A DNA stretch of 64,000 bases. Origin: Streptomyces hygroscopicus. Its GTDB lineage: Bacteria; Actinomycetota; Actinomycetes; Streptomycetales; Streptomycetaceae. Position numbers and translations under genes: made by a program. The stretch is from positions 10,788,001 through 10,852,000 of the forward strand of contig CP018627.1 of the NCBI GenBank assembly GCA_002021875.1. The letters run 5' to 3'. Positions 15,861 to 23,850 of the stretch are shown here, piece after piece. The stretch's first letter is position 1; each line of letters begins with the position of its first letter. The notes below the pieces were generated by a model. The model was not told where the DNA came from. It worked only from the letters and a program-made list of their open reading frames with translations, and made no database searches.

Positions 15861-17315
15861 GTGACTCTCAACGAGGACTCGTTCACCAACTGGAAGCACC
15901 GCGAGGAGATCGCGGAGTCGATGATCCCCGTCATCGGGAAGCTGCATCGGGAGCGGGACGTCACAGTCCTGCTGCACAGCCGCTCCTTGGTGAACAAGTC
16001 GGTCGTCAGCATCCTCAAGACCCACCGATTCGCCCGCCAGATCGCCGGTGCGGAACTCTCGGTCACCGACACCCTGCCCTTCCTGCAGGCGCTCACCGCG
16101 CTCGACCTCGGCCCCTCCCAGATCGACATCGGCATGCTCGCCGAGACGTACCGGGCCGACGACCGCGGTCTGTCGGTGGAGGAGTTCACCGCCGAGGCCG
16201 TCGCCGGTGCCACGGGTGCCAACAAGATCGAGTGCCGTGAGGGGCGTGATGTCGTCCTCTATGGCTTCGGCCGCATCGGCCGCCTCGTCGCCCGCCTGCT
16301 CATCGAGAAGGCCGGGTCCGGCAACGGCCTGCGGCTGCGCGCCATCGTCGTCCGCGGGAGCGGCGGCCGGGCCGGTGAGGATCTCGTCAAGCGCGCCTCG
16401 CTGCTGCGCCGCGACTCCATTCACGGCCAGTTCCAGGGCACGATCACCGTTGACGAGGCGAACAGCACGATCGTCGCCAACGGCAACGAGATCAAGGTGA
16501 TCTACGCCGATGACCCGACGTCGGTGGACTACACGGCGTACGGCATCAAGGACGCCATCCTCATCGACAACACCGGCAAGTGGCGCGATCGCGAAGGGCT
16601 GTCGAAGCATCTGCGCCCCGGTATCGACAAGGTGGTGCTGACCGCGCCGGGCAAGGGCGATGTGCCCAACGTCGTCCACGGCGTCAACCACGACACGATC
16701 AAGCCGGATGAGCGGATCCTGTCCTGCGCGTCCTGCACCACCAACGCGATCGTCCCGCCGCTGAAGGCGATGGCGGACGAGTACGGCGTCCTGCGCGGCC
16801 ACGTGGAGACCGTCCACTCGTTCACCAACGACCAGAATCTGCTGGACAATTATCACAAGTCCGACCGCCGTGGCCGCTCGGCGCCGCTCAACATGGTCAT
16901 CACCGAGACCGGTGCCGCCTCCGCCGTCGCGAAGGCCCTGCCCGACCTCGATGCGAAGATCACCGGCAGCTCGATCCGCGTCCCGGTGCCGGACGTCTCG
17001 ATCGCCATCCTCAACCTGCAACTCGCCCGCGAGACCAGCCGCGAGGAAGTCCTGGACTATCTGCGCGATGTGTCCCTGACCTCGCCGCTCAAGCGCCAGA
17101 TCGACTTCACCAGCGCCCCCGACGCGGTCTCCAACGACTTCATCGGCTCGCGCCACGCCTCGATCGTCGACGCCGGTGCCACCAAGGTCGAGGGCGACAA
17201 CGCGATCCTCTACCTCTGGTACGACAACGAGTTCGGCTACTCCTGCCAGGTCATCCGCGTCGTCCAGTACGTCTCGGGGGTGGAGTACCCGACCTACCCG
17301 GCCCCGGTGGCCTGA
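15861..17315 (+). CDS. Glyceraldehyde-3-phosphate dehydrogenase, long form
   Basis: The protein has 484 aa with a GTG start. It carries a ~130-residue N-terminal extension before the Rossmann motif LYGFGRIGRLVA (residues ~133-144). The catalytic cysteine is Cys292 in SCASCTTNAIVP, and the C-terminal WYDNEFGYSCQV is the classical ending. Compared with the ~335-aa glycolytic enzyme, the long form is a separate actinobacterial/proteobacterial subgroup often linked to gluconeogenic or NADP-dependent use. The pairing with asnB may be accidental. Confidence 0.92.
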   Translation: MTLNEDSFTNWKHREEIAESMIPVIGKLHRERDVTVLLHSRSLVNKSVVSILKTHRFARQIAGAELSVTDTLPFLQALTALDLGPSQIDIGMLAETYRADDRGLSVEEFTAEAVAGATGANKIECREGRDVVLYGFGRIGRLVARLLIEKAGSGNGLRLRAIVVRGSGGRAGEDLVKRASLLRRDSIHGQFQGTITVDEANSTIVANGNEIKVIYADDPTSVDYTAYGIKDAILIDNTGKWRDREGLSKHLRPGIDKVVLTAPGKGDVPNVVHGVNHDTIKPDERILSCASCTTNAIVPPLKAMADEYGVLRGHVETVHSFTNDQNLLDNYHKSDRRGRSAPLNMVITETGAASAVAKALPDLDAKITGSSIRVPVPDVSIAILNLQLARETSREEVLDYLRDVSLTSPLKRQIDFTSAPDAVSNDFIGSRHASIVDAGATKVEGDNAILYLWYDNEFGYSCQVIRVVQYVSGVEYPTYPAPVA

Positions 17316-17327
17316 CGCCGGGCCGGC

Positions 17328-17359
17328 GGCGGGCTCGGCGGGCTTCCCGCCGGCCCGCC
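17328..17359. terminator. Hairpin between GAPDH and ROK genes
   Basis: Imperfect nested stem: GGCGGGC (17328-17334) with GCCCGCC (17353-17359), and GGCGGG (17337-17342) with CCCGCC (17346-17351), with a 3-nt loop. It lies between convergent genes and touches the ROK stop codon. Confidence 0.5.
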
Positions 17360-18594
17360 TATCCCCCCGCTCCGGGCTCGTCGGCCAGCAGCCGTGCGAT
17401 GCCCGCCGGTCCGAAGACGTCCCGGGTGGCGAGGGCGATCCCACCGTGGAGCCCGGAGCGGCCCTTGAGCTGTGTCGCGGTGATGGTCAGCTTGCGGGTG
17501 GCCAGGGGAAGGGCGCGCCGGTACACGGCGGCTCGTACCGCGGAGACGAGGTCGTCGCGGAGTTCGCTCAGCGGACCGGCCAGGACGATGCTGCGCGGAT
17601 TGAACATGTGGACCAGCACGGCGACCACCTCCCCGACCTCCGTGGCCGCCTGGCGTACGGCGTGCAGTGCGGCCGGGTCGCTGTCGGCGACGCGCTGGGC
17701 GAGCACTCGGGTGCCGTACAGAGGGGCGTCGTCGGTCGACTCGGGGATGCCGAGGCCGCGCAGGACGGCGCGGTGCGAGGCGATCGCCCCGACGCAGCCG
17801 ACGTTGCCGCAGACACACAGGACGTTGCCGCCGCTGACGGCCCGGGTGTGGCCGATGTCGCCGGCGGCTCCGTCGGCGCCGCGGTACACATCACCGCCCG
17901 CGGTGAGGAGGCCCGCCCCGATACCGCTTGCGATCTTGATGCAGAGCAGGGGAGTCTCCGCCCCGCCCTGTTCGGCCTCGCCCAGGGCCATCAGATTGAC
18001 GTCGTTGTCCACCACGACCGGGGCGCGGAAGCGTTCCCGGAGGTGCTCGGCGACGGGGTAGCCGTCCCAGCCGGGCATGCCGGTCGGCTGTACCGCGCAA
18101 CCCTGCTGGAAGTCCACCGGACCGGGCAGGCCGACGACCATCTCACGCACCCGGCCGGGAGCGCGGTCGTACTCCGCCAGCAGCCTCCGCAGCAGCTCGG
18201 AGACCGCGTCCAGCACGATCCGCGGGCCCGCGTCGATCCGGACGGCGACCGTGTCCTGTGCGATCAGCCGCCTGCTGAGATCGGCGATGGCCACGTAGGA
18301 GGCGGTGGTGTCGACGTCCACGGCGACGACGGTGCCGGCCTGCGGGCTGATCGTCAGCACCCGGGGCGGTCGTCCGCGGACGGACTGCCTGGACTCGACC
18401 TCCCGCAGGATGCCGTTGCCGACGAGATTCTCCACCTGTCGGCCCACGGTCGACCGGGCCAGGCCGCTGCGCCGCGCGAGTTCCGCGCGGTTGGTCGCCT
18501 CCCCGGAGATCACCAGCCCCAGCACCCGGCGCAGCGCGAGGGGGACCGATGCGGGGGCACCTGATTCCTCCGCCCAGCCGTCGTCTTTATGCAT
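17359..18594 (-). CDS. ROK family transcriptional regulator (module A)
   Basis: The protein has 411 aa from the ATG at 18594. This start is supported by alignment to the paralogue at 36635, whose N-terminus (MREDDGRS) matches MHKDDGWA. The winged HTH includes NRAELARRSGLARSTVGRQV (residues ~35-55). The ROK domain has an ATP-like GIGAGLLTAGGDVYRGADGA stretch and the zinc site CVCGNVGCVGAIAS. No glucokinase role is likely with an HTH present. It diverges from the Gfo/Idh/MocA gene across a box shared with the second ROK gene, and I infer that it represses module A. Confidence 0.88.
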   Translation of the reverse strand: MHKDDGWAEESGAPASVPLALRRVLGLVISGEATNRAELARRSGLARSTVGRQVENLVGNGILREVESRQSVRGRPPRVLTISPQAGTVVAVDVDTTASYVAIADLSRRLIAQDTVAVRIDAGPRIVLDAVSELLRRLLAEYDRAPGRVREMVVGLPGPVDFQQGCAVQPTGMPGWDGYPVAEHLRERFRAPVVVDNDVNLMALGEAEQGGAETPLLCIKIASGIGAGLLTAGGDVYRGADGAAGDIGHTRAVSGGNVLCVCGNVGCVGAIASHRAVLRGLGIPESTDDAPLYGTRVLAQRVADSDPAALHAVRQAATEVGEVVAVLVHMFNPRSIVLAGPLSELRDDLVSAVRAAVYRRALPLATRKLTITATQLKGRSGLHGGIALATRDVFGPAGIARLLADEPGAGG

Positions 18595-18696
18595 TCGAGT
18601 GACCGTAATGTTGCTCCCTTGGGCCGTCAACGACTCTCCCTTCGGACCTTGCCCTTCAGGTACTTCCAGGGCGCACACGCCGAAAATTTGGCCACT

Positions 18697-18752
18697 TTTA
18701 GGTCATAGAAAAAATTAAATATGCCGTCTTGTGCTTACTGCCAGAACTAAAC
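18697..18752. promoter_or_regulatory. ROK box A (shared upstream element)
   Basis: Read on the minus strand toward the ROK gene: GTTTAGTTC (18744-18752), 11 nt, ACAAGA (18727-18732), 8 nt, TTAATTTTT (18710-18718), then a degenerate TGACCTAAA half-site (18697-18705). The box upstream of the other ROK gene (36525-36581) has the same elements at exactly the same spacings. The outer TTAGTTC / GACCTAA parts form an inverted pair. It lies between divergent ROK and dehydrogenase genes, where an autoregulatory operator is expected. Confidence 0.7.
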
Positions 18753-18814
18753 CAAGGTGATGCGCAGCGCGGCGTCAGACCGCGATCGGCGGTTGGACGA
18801 CGGAGGTGCATCAG

Positions 18815-19966
18815 ATGAATGGTCCGCTTCGAGCGGTGGTTTCGGGTGCCGGGATGATCGGTGCCGTGCACGCGGCCGCGATCCGTGCGAGCGGCGGAGA
18901 TCTCGCCGGAGTGGTGGCCTCGACCCCCGAGCGCAGTGCGCGAGTCGCCGAGGAGTGGAACGTACCCGGCCGCTACCCCGACTTCGAGGCGGTGCTCGCC
19001 GACGACAGCGTATCGGTCGTCCATGTGTGCACCCCGAACGCACTGCATATCGGCCAGGCCGAGGCGGCGCTGCGCGCGGGCAAGCATGTGATCTGCGAGA
19101 AGCCGCTCGCCACCTCGGCCGCCGACGCGGAGCGGCTGACGAGCCTGGCGCAGGAGACGGGGCTGGTGCTCGCGGTCCCCTTCGTCTATCGCTACCACCC
19201 GCTCGTCCGGGAGCTCCGGGACCGGCGGCTGCGTGGCGAATTCGGCGCCTGGCAGCTGCTCCACGGCAGCTATCTGCAGGACTGGATGCTGTCCGAGGAG
19301 GCCATGTCCTGGCGGGTCGATCCGGTCGACGGCGGCCCGTCCCGGGCGTTCGCGGACATCGGATCCCACTGGTGCGACCTCGTGGAGTGGGTCGCCGGAG
19401 TCCGCTTCACCGAACTCACCGCGAGGCTCGGCACCACCGTTCCCACCCGGCCCGCCGGCACGGGCGCGAGCTTCGCGACCAGGGGTGGGGGCCCAAGGGC
19501 GCGGGTGCGCACCGAGGATGTGGCGACCGTACTGCTGCGCACCGACGGCGGCGCCCTGGCCACGCTCACGGTTTCCCAGGTGTCGGCCGGCCGCAAGAAC
19601 CGGCTGTGGTTCGAGCTGGACGGCGCGCTCGGCAGCGCGGTCTTCGACCAGGAGAATCCCGAGACCGTATGGCTCGGCGCGCCGGACGGAGCGCGGGTGC
19701 TGTTCCGGGACCCGGACCAGGGATCGGCCGAGCAGCGACGGCTCTCACGGCTCCCCGCCGGCCACGCCCAGGGCTACGCCGAATGCTTCAACTCCTTTGT
19801 CGCCGACGCCTATGCGGCGATCCGCGGGGATGCACCCGAGGGATTGCCCACCGGAGCGGACGGTGTCCGCTCGGCACGGATCGTCGAGGCCGTGCTGACC
19901 TCCTCCGCGTCATTGACCTGGACCGATGTCGACCCCACAGCCATAGCCCTGGAGGCCACCGCATGA
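18815..19966 (+). CDS. Gfo/Idh/MocA family oxidoreductase (module A)
   Basis: I chose the ATG at 18815 (383 aa) because GGAGGTG lies 6 nt upstream; a GTG at 18806 falls inside that ribosome site. The N-terminal Rossmann fold has VVSGAGMIGAVHAAAI, and the family's EKP motif is in HVICEKPLATSAADAE, whose lysine is catalytic. The C-terminal domain begins with VPFVYRYHPLVREL. Such enzymes oxidise or reduce sugars, inositols or glycosides with NAD(P). Its stop overlaps the next gene (ATGA), a TIM-barrel isomerase, so the two probably act in sequence on one sugar. Confidence 0.85.
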   Translation: MNGPLRAVVSGAGMIGAVHAAAIRASGGDLAGVVASTPERSARVAEEWNVPGRYPDFEAVLADDSVSVVHVCTPNALHIGQAEAALRAGKHVICEKPLATSAADAERLTSLAQETGLVLAVPFVYRYHPLVRELRDRRLRGEFGAWQLLHGSYLQDWMLSEEAMSWRVDPVDGGPSRAFADIGSHWCDLVEWVAGVRFTELTARLGTTVPTRPAGTGASFATRGGGPRARVRTEDVATVLLRTDGGALATLTVSQVSAGRKNRLWFELDGALGSAVFDQENPETVWLGAPDGARVLFRDPDQGSAEQRRLSRLPAGHAQGYAECFNSFVADAYAAIRGDAPEGLPTGADGVRSARIVEAVLTSSASLTWTDVDPTAIALEATA

Positions 19967-20883
19967 AACTCGGCATGCTCACCGCCTGTCTGCCCCAGCT
20001 CTCCCTGGCGGAGATCGCCGCATGGGCCAGCGAGGCGGGCTACCAGGCCCTGGAGGTCGCGGCCTGGCCACGCACCGGAGGCCGGGACTTCGAGGCCGCC
20101 CACCTGCCCGTGGCCGGTTTCGGCGAACGCGACGCCGAGGAGATCCGGGGGCTGCTCGAGCGCCACCGCCTCGACCTCTCGGCCCTGGCGTACTACGAGA
20201 ACAACCTCCACCCCGACCCTGCGCGCCGCGCGGAGATCCACGCCCATCTCAAGGCGGTCATCGACACCGCGGCGGCCCTCGACGTCCCGTACGTGGGCAC
20301 CTTCGTGGGCCGCGACTGGACCCGGCCGGTGGCGCCCAATCTGGAAGAGGCCGAGATGGTCTTCCCCGAACTCGTCGAGTACGCGGGGGAGAGGGACGTC
20401 CGCCTCATCATCGAGAACTGTGTGATGGAGGGCTGGCACCCGGACGGCTATCCGGGCAACCTCGCCTATTCGCCCGAGCTGTGGGAGTGGATGTTCTCCC
20501 TCGGGCTGTATCTGAACTGGGATCCGTCGCATCTGACGTGGATCGGTGTCGATCCGGTGCGGACCATCGCGCCTTACGCGGACCGGATCGTGCACGCCCA
20601 GGCCAAGGACCTCCAGATCCTCCCCGGAAAGGTGGACCGCTACGGGTTCTTCGGCAAGGCGGTCCGGCGGGAGGACCCGTGGGACACCGGCTGGTGGCGC
20701 TACCGCGTGCCCGGCCGGGGCCAGGTCGACTGGAGCGCCGTCGTGGACGCCCTCTACGAGCACGGATTCACCGGGACCCTCTCGGTCGAGCACGAGGACC
20801 CGGTGTGGGGCGGCACCGAGGAGAAGGTCAAGACCGGCCTGGAGATCGCCCACCGCACCCTGCGCCCGCTGATCGTCGCCTGA
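19963..20883 (+). CDS. TIM-barrel sugar phosphate isomerase/epimerase-like protein (module A)
   Basis: The protein has 306 aa of the xylose-isomerase-like AP_endonuc_2 fold. Metal ligands appear in the expected order: Glu in RLIIENCVMEG, Asp/His in NWDPSHLTWIG, His in IVHAQAKDLQ, and Glu in LSVEHEDPVWGG. The family isomerises or eliminates keto-sugars. Paired with a Gfo/Idh/MocA dehydrogenase it fits either inositol-like catabolism or the oxidation-elimination route used to cleave glycosides, but the substrate is not readable from sequence. It is translationally coupled to the dehydrogenase. Confidence 0.8.
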   Translation: MKLGMLTACLPQLSLAEIAAWASEAGYQALEVAAWPRTGGRDFEAAHLPVAGFGERDAEEIRGLLERHRLDLSALAYYENNLHPDPARRAEIHAHLKAVIDTAAALDVPYVGTFVGRDWTRPVAPNLEEAEMVFPELVEYAGERDVRLIIENCVMEGWHPDGYPGNLAYSPELWEWMFSLGLYLNWDPSHLTWIGVDPVRTIAPYADRIVHAQAKDLQILPGKVDRYGFFGKAVRREDPWDTGWWRYRVPGRGQVDWSAVVDALYEHGFTGTLSVEHEDPVWGGTEEKVKTGLEIAHRTLRPLIVA

Positions 20884-20912
20884 CGACCGCTTGCCGCTTG
20901 GGGCTACCCGCA

Positions 20913-20944
20913 TGGGCCCGTCCAGCCCTCGCCGGACGGGCCCA
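20913..20944. terminator. Bidirectional hairpin terminator
   Basis: TGGGCCCGTCC (20913-20923) and GGACGGGCCCA (20934-20944) form an 11-bp perfect stem with a 10-nt loop between the convergent isomerase and ABC permease genes. Confidence 0.7.
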
Positions 20945-20949
20945 CGGCG

Positions 20950-21954
20950 TCAGACGCCGGTCTTGGCTGTCGTGGCGCGCGACCGGGTGCGCGGGACGGC
21001 GGCCGCACGGGCGCGCAGCCGTTGCAGCGGGGTGGGCGGCAGTGCCCGCGCGGCCCCCCGCGCGTAGTACCGCTCGACGTAGAACTGTCCCACGCTCAGC
21101 ACGGTGGTGACCGCGATGTACCAGAGGGTGGCCACCATGAGCAGCGGGATGACCTGGTAGGTCTGGTTGTAGACCAGCTGCACCGAGTACAGCAGGTCGT
21201 GCACGGCCAGCACGCTGACGATGCTGGTGCCCTTGAGCGTGCCGATCAGCATGTTTCCGGCGGTCGGCACGATGGAACGCATCGCCTGCGGAATGACGAT
21301 CCGGCGCAGTGTGCGCCATTTGCCGAGCCCGAGTGCCTGGGCGGCCTCGGTCTGGCCGGAGTCCACGGACAGGATGCCGCCGCGTATCACCTCGGCGGCG
21401 TAGGCGGCCTCGTGCAGGGTCAGGCCGATGACGGCGGTGAGAGTGGGGCCGAGCAGGTTGACCGTCTTGACGGTGACGAACTGCGGGCCGAAGGGGACGC
21501 CGAGGCCGAGTGTCGGGTACAGGGCGCCGATGTTGAACCAGAACAGCAGCTGCACCAGCAGCGGCGTGGAGCGGAAGATCCACACATAGCCCCAACCGAG
21601 TATGGACAGCACGGGGTTGGTGGACAGCCGCATCACCGCCAGCGGGATGCCGAGCAGGAAACCGAGCACCATCACCGCGCCGGTCAGCCACAGGGTCAGC
21701 AGCAGTCCGTCCAGCACGGCGCTGGTGGTGAAGTACCGGCCCACCACGTCCCACTGGAAAGCGTCATTGCGCACAACGGAGTTGACCACCATCGCGAAGA
21801 CCAGGAGCGCGGCGGCGGCGGTCAGCCGGCGGCCGATGCGTCGGCGCGGCACGATCCGCGGCAGGTCGCCGGGACCGGGGACGCCCGTCTCGGGGCGCTT
21901 GTCGACGGGAACGGGTACCGCGTCGGGAGCGGTGGTATGGGAAGGCGTGGCCAT
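20950..21954 (-). CDS. Amino-acid-type ABC transporter permease
   Basis: I chose the ATG at 21954 (334 aa), with GGAGAG upstream. The soluble N-terminus of ~45 residues is followed by five to six membrane segments. The HAAT permease EAA loop is in HEAAYAAEVIRGGILS and EAAQALGLGKWRTLRRIVIP. It resembles cystine/glutamine-type permeases (HisM/GlnP). The matching solute-binding protein is probably the one at 23851, transcribed in the opposite direction. I see no ATPase of this class in the window. The cysteine leader peptide next door hints at a sulfur-containing substrate. Confidence 0.85.
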   Translation of the reverse strand: MATPSHTTAPDAVPVPVDKRPETGVPGPGDLPRIVPRRRIGRRLTAAAALLVFAMVVNSVVRNDAFQWDVVGRYFTTSAVLDGLLLTLWLTGAVMVLGFLLGIPLAVMRLSTNPVLSILGWGYVWIFRSTPLLVQLLFWFNIGALYPTLGLGVPFGPQFVTVKTVNLLGPTLTAVIGLTLHEAAYAAEVIRGGILSVDSGQTEAAQALGLGKWRTLRRIVIPQAMRSIVPTAGNMLIGTLKGTSIVSVLAVHDLLYSVQLVYNQTYQVIPLLMVATLWYIAVTTVLSVGQFYVERYYARGAARALPPTPLQRLRARAAAVPRTRSRATTAKTGV

Positions 21955-22229
21955 CGGGAGGCTCTCCGGGTGAGGGGGCACGGGTGTCGGTGACAGCCCG
22001 GTGGCACGCGCACACGGGCACCCGAGAAGGCGGTACGCGGGTACGGTGCGGCCGGGCTCGGCGTCATCACGCTCACCGCGTCCCTCAACGCGGCCGGACG
22101 GGCCCGCCGCGCGCGGCGGGCCCGTCCGTCATCGATCGTAAGTACCCAGTGCATGCATCTGTCAAGAACACGTGGGAACCGGTGAACACGTGGGAACCGG
22201 TCAATGCCGGTCCGGTATGCGGGCGGTGG
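21955..22229. other. Divergent intergenic region with internal hairpin and tandem repeat
   Basis: The sequence between the permease start and the leader-peptide promoter carries a 15-bp perfect hairpin (22096-22110 / 22113-22127, 2-nt loop) and a tandem 18-bp duplication (22167-22184 and 22185-22202, unit AACACGTGGGAACCGGTG with one change). A terminator-like hairpin inside a promoter region is odd. The + strand frame just before it reads GAAGLGVITLTASLNAAG and could be the tail of a lost gene. No intact gene is present. Confidence 0.5.
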
Positions 22230-22260
22230 TTGACGAGAAGCGTTGGGTACTGCCTAATTG
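22230..22260 (+). promoter_or_regulatory. Promoter for a leaderless cysteine leader peptide
   Basis: TTGACG (22230-22235) and TAATTG (22255-22260) are spaced 19 bp apart. Only 5 nt separate the -10 box from the ATG at 22266, so transcription should start at or beside the ATG. No ribosome binding site is present. This matches leaderless short ORFs in actinobacteria. Confidence 0.6.
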
Positions 22261-22265
22261 CTCCC

Positions 22266-22343
22266 ATGAATACCGAGCAGCGCCTGGTCACCCGTGGCCA
22301 CATCGACTTCGGCCGGGTGTGGTCGGCCGCTTGTTGCGCCTGA
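22266..22343 (+). CDS. 25-aa cysteine-rich leader peptide
   Basis: The frame runs ATG to TGA, starting MNTEQRLVTRGHIDFGRV and ending WSAACCA. LVTRGHIDFGRV matches the recurring actinobacterial 'putative leader peptide' pattern (LVSRRHVDLGR), which ends in cysteine codons upstream of sulfur-metabolism genes. Poly-cysteine leaderless ORFs in mycobacteria act as cysteine-responsive attenuators. Here two adjacent Cys codons sit three codons before the stop, and the next gene is an SsuD-like monooxygenase. Low cysteine would stall ribosomes there and alter folding of the following RNA. Confidence 0.7.
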   Translation: MNTEQRLVTRGHIDFGRVWSAACCA

Positions 22344-22643
22344 CTCGGCAGCGGGCTGTCTGACCGGCCCTTCCCTCCCTCGGTGACCCCGTCGCGGGCC
22401 GAGCTCTCTCGTCGTATCGCCGCTGAACGCGGGCACTGAGCCGCGTTCGGACACGGCCCCGCGAGCGCCCGGACACACGCTGCCGCCACCCCTTCTCCCG
22501 ACGCCCCGGTGTCGTCACGCCTGCTCCAGCCACTGGGCATTTCCCCGATGCCGTCACGTACGGCCATGCGAAACGTACGGCCATGCGAAGGGCCGTTCCG
22601 GCCTGTCCGTGTGCTCCCCCTGTCCTCCCGAAAGGCCATTCCC
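22344..22643 (+). promoter_or_regulatory. 300-nt leader between the leader peptide and SsuD-like gene, candidate attenuator
   Basis: CTCGGC (22344-22349), directly after the leader stop, can pair with GCCGAG (22398-22403), and a ribosome stalled on the Cys codons would cover it. A second stem of ten RNA pairs (22423-22432 with 22441-22450, 8-nt loop) follows and could be the terminator or ribosome-accessibility element. A tandem 17-bp duplication, ACGTACGGCCATGCGAA, sits at 22556-22572 and 22573-22589. AAAGG precedes the ATG at 22644. Confidence 0.45.
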
Positions 22644-23780
22644 ATGCCCGTGGAATTCCTCGGCATCGCCGCGACCCATGACGGTTCCGAGACCACCGCA
22701 CGCTCCGGTGGCGCATTCGACAAGGAGTACACACTCCGGCTTGCCAGGGCCCACGAGGACCATGGCTGGGACCGGGTGCTGTTCGCCTACGGGTCCGGAT
22801 CGCCCGACCCCGCGCCGGCCGCCGCGTACATCGCGAGCAGGCTGGACAGGCTCCAGATCCTGCTCGCCCACCGGCCCAACGTCTCGTATCCGACCTTCGC
22901 CGCCAAGACCTTCGCCACTCTCGACCAGATCAGCGAGGGGCGGCTGACCGTGCACTTCATCACCGGCGGCAACGACCACGAGCAGGGCCGTGAGGGCGAC
23001 ACGCTCACCAAGGACCAGCGCTACGCCCGCACCCGCGAGTACATCCAGATCGTCAGGAAGATCTGGACCACTCACGAGCCCTTCGACCACGAGGGCGAGC
23101 ACTACCGCTTCCATGACTTCGTCAGTGACGTGTTCCCGGCCCAACAGCCCCGCCCGGACATCTCGTTCGGCGGATCGTCCCCCGCCGCGTACGCCGCGGG
23201 AGGCGCCGAGGCCGACATCTACTGCCTGTGGGGCGAGCCCCTGGAGAAGACCGCCGAGCAGATCGAGGCGGTGAAGGCCGCCGCGAAGGCAGCGGGCCGT
23301 ACCGACGTCCCGCGCATCCAGGTGGCGTTCCGTCCGATCATCGCCCCGACCGAGGAACTGGCCTGGGAGAAGGCCCGCCGTACGGTGGGCGCGATCGAGG
23401 CCCGCAAGGCGAGCGGCGAGTCGGTCACCAGGCGCCACACCGGGCAGGCACACCCGCAGAACTCCGGCTCACAGCGGCTGATCGCCATCGCCGAGGCGGG
23501 GGAGCGCTACGACCGCGCGCTGTGGACCCCGACCGCCGCGGCGACCGGCGGGGCGGGCAACTCCAACGCCCTGGTCGGCACCCCCGAGACGGTCGCCCAG
23601 GCCCTCCTCGACTACTACGACCTCGGCGTCGACATCCTCTCCGCCCGCGGCTACGACCTGCTGGGCGATGCCATCGACTTCGGCCGGCACGTGATCCCGG
23701 TCGTCCGTGAGGAGGTCGCCAAGCGTGATGCCGAGCGTGCGGCGCGTGGCGCGCGGCCCCTGGCCGCCGTGCGCCGATGA
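22644..23780 (+). CDS. LLM-class flavin-dependent monooxygenase, SsuD-like
   Basis: The protein has 378 aa from the ATG at 22644; the frame extends upstream but through leader DNA. The bacterial luciferase-like barrel shows HRPNVSYPTFAAKTFATLDQ, GRLTVHFITGGNDHEQ and KDQRYARTREYIQIV, close to the alkanesulfonate monooxygenase SsuD/MsuD group. SsuD uses FMNH2 and O2 to release sulfite from alkanesulfonates. The cysteine leader upstream and the ABC solute-binding protein downstream agree with sulfur scavenging. An FMN reductase partner is not adjacent. Desulfurisation of another organosulfur compound is also possible. Confidence 0.85.
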   Translation: MPVEFLGIAATHDGSETTARSGGAFDKEYTLRLARAHEDHGWDRVLFAYGSGSPDPAPAAAYIASRLDRLQILLAHRPNVSYPTFAAKTFATLDQISEGRLTVHFITGGNDHEQGREGDTLTKDQRYARTREYIQIVRKIWTTHEPFDHEGEHYRFHDFVSDVFPAQQPRPDISFGGSSPAAYAAGGAEADIYCLWGEPLEKTAEQIEAVKAAAKAAGRTDVPRIQVAFRPIIAPTEELAWEKARRTVGAIEARKASGESVTRRHTGQAHPQNSGSQRLIAIAEAGERYDRALWTPTAAATGGAGNSNALVGTPETVAQALLDYYDLGVDILSARGYDLLGDAIDFGRHVIPVVREEVAKRDAERAARGARPLAAVRR

Positions 23781-23850
23781 CCTCCGTCGCACGACCACAC
23801 AGATATTCCCATCGCCGCCACCACGGCGCAGAACGGAAAGGCCCCCAGCT

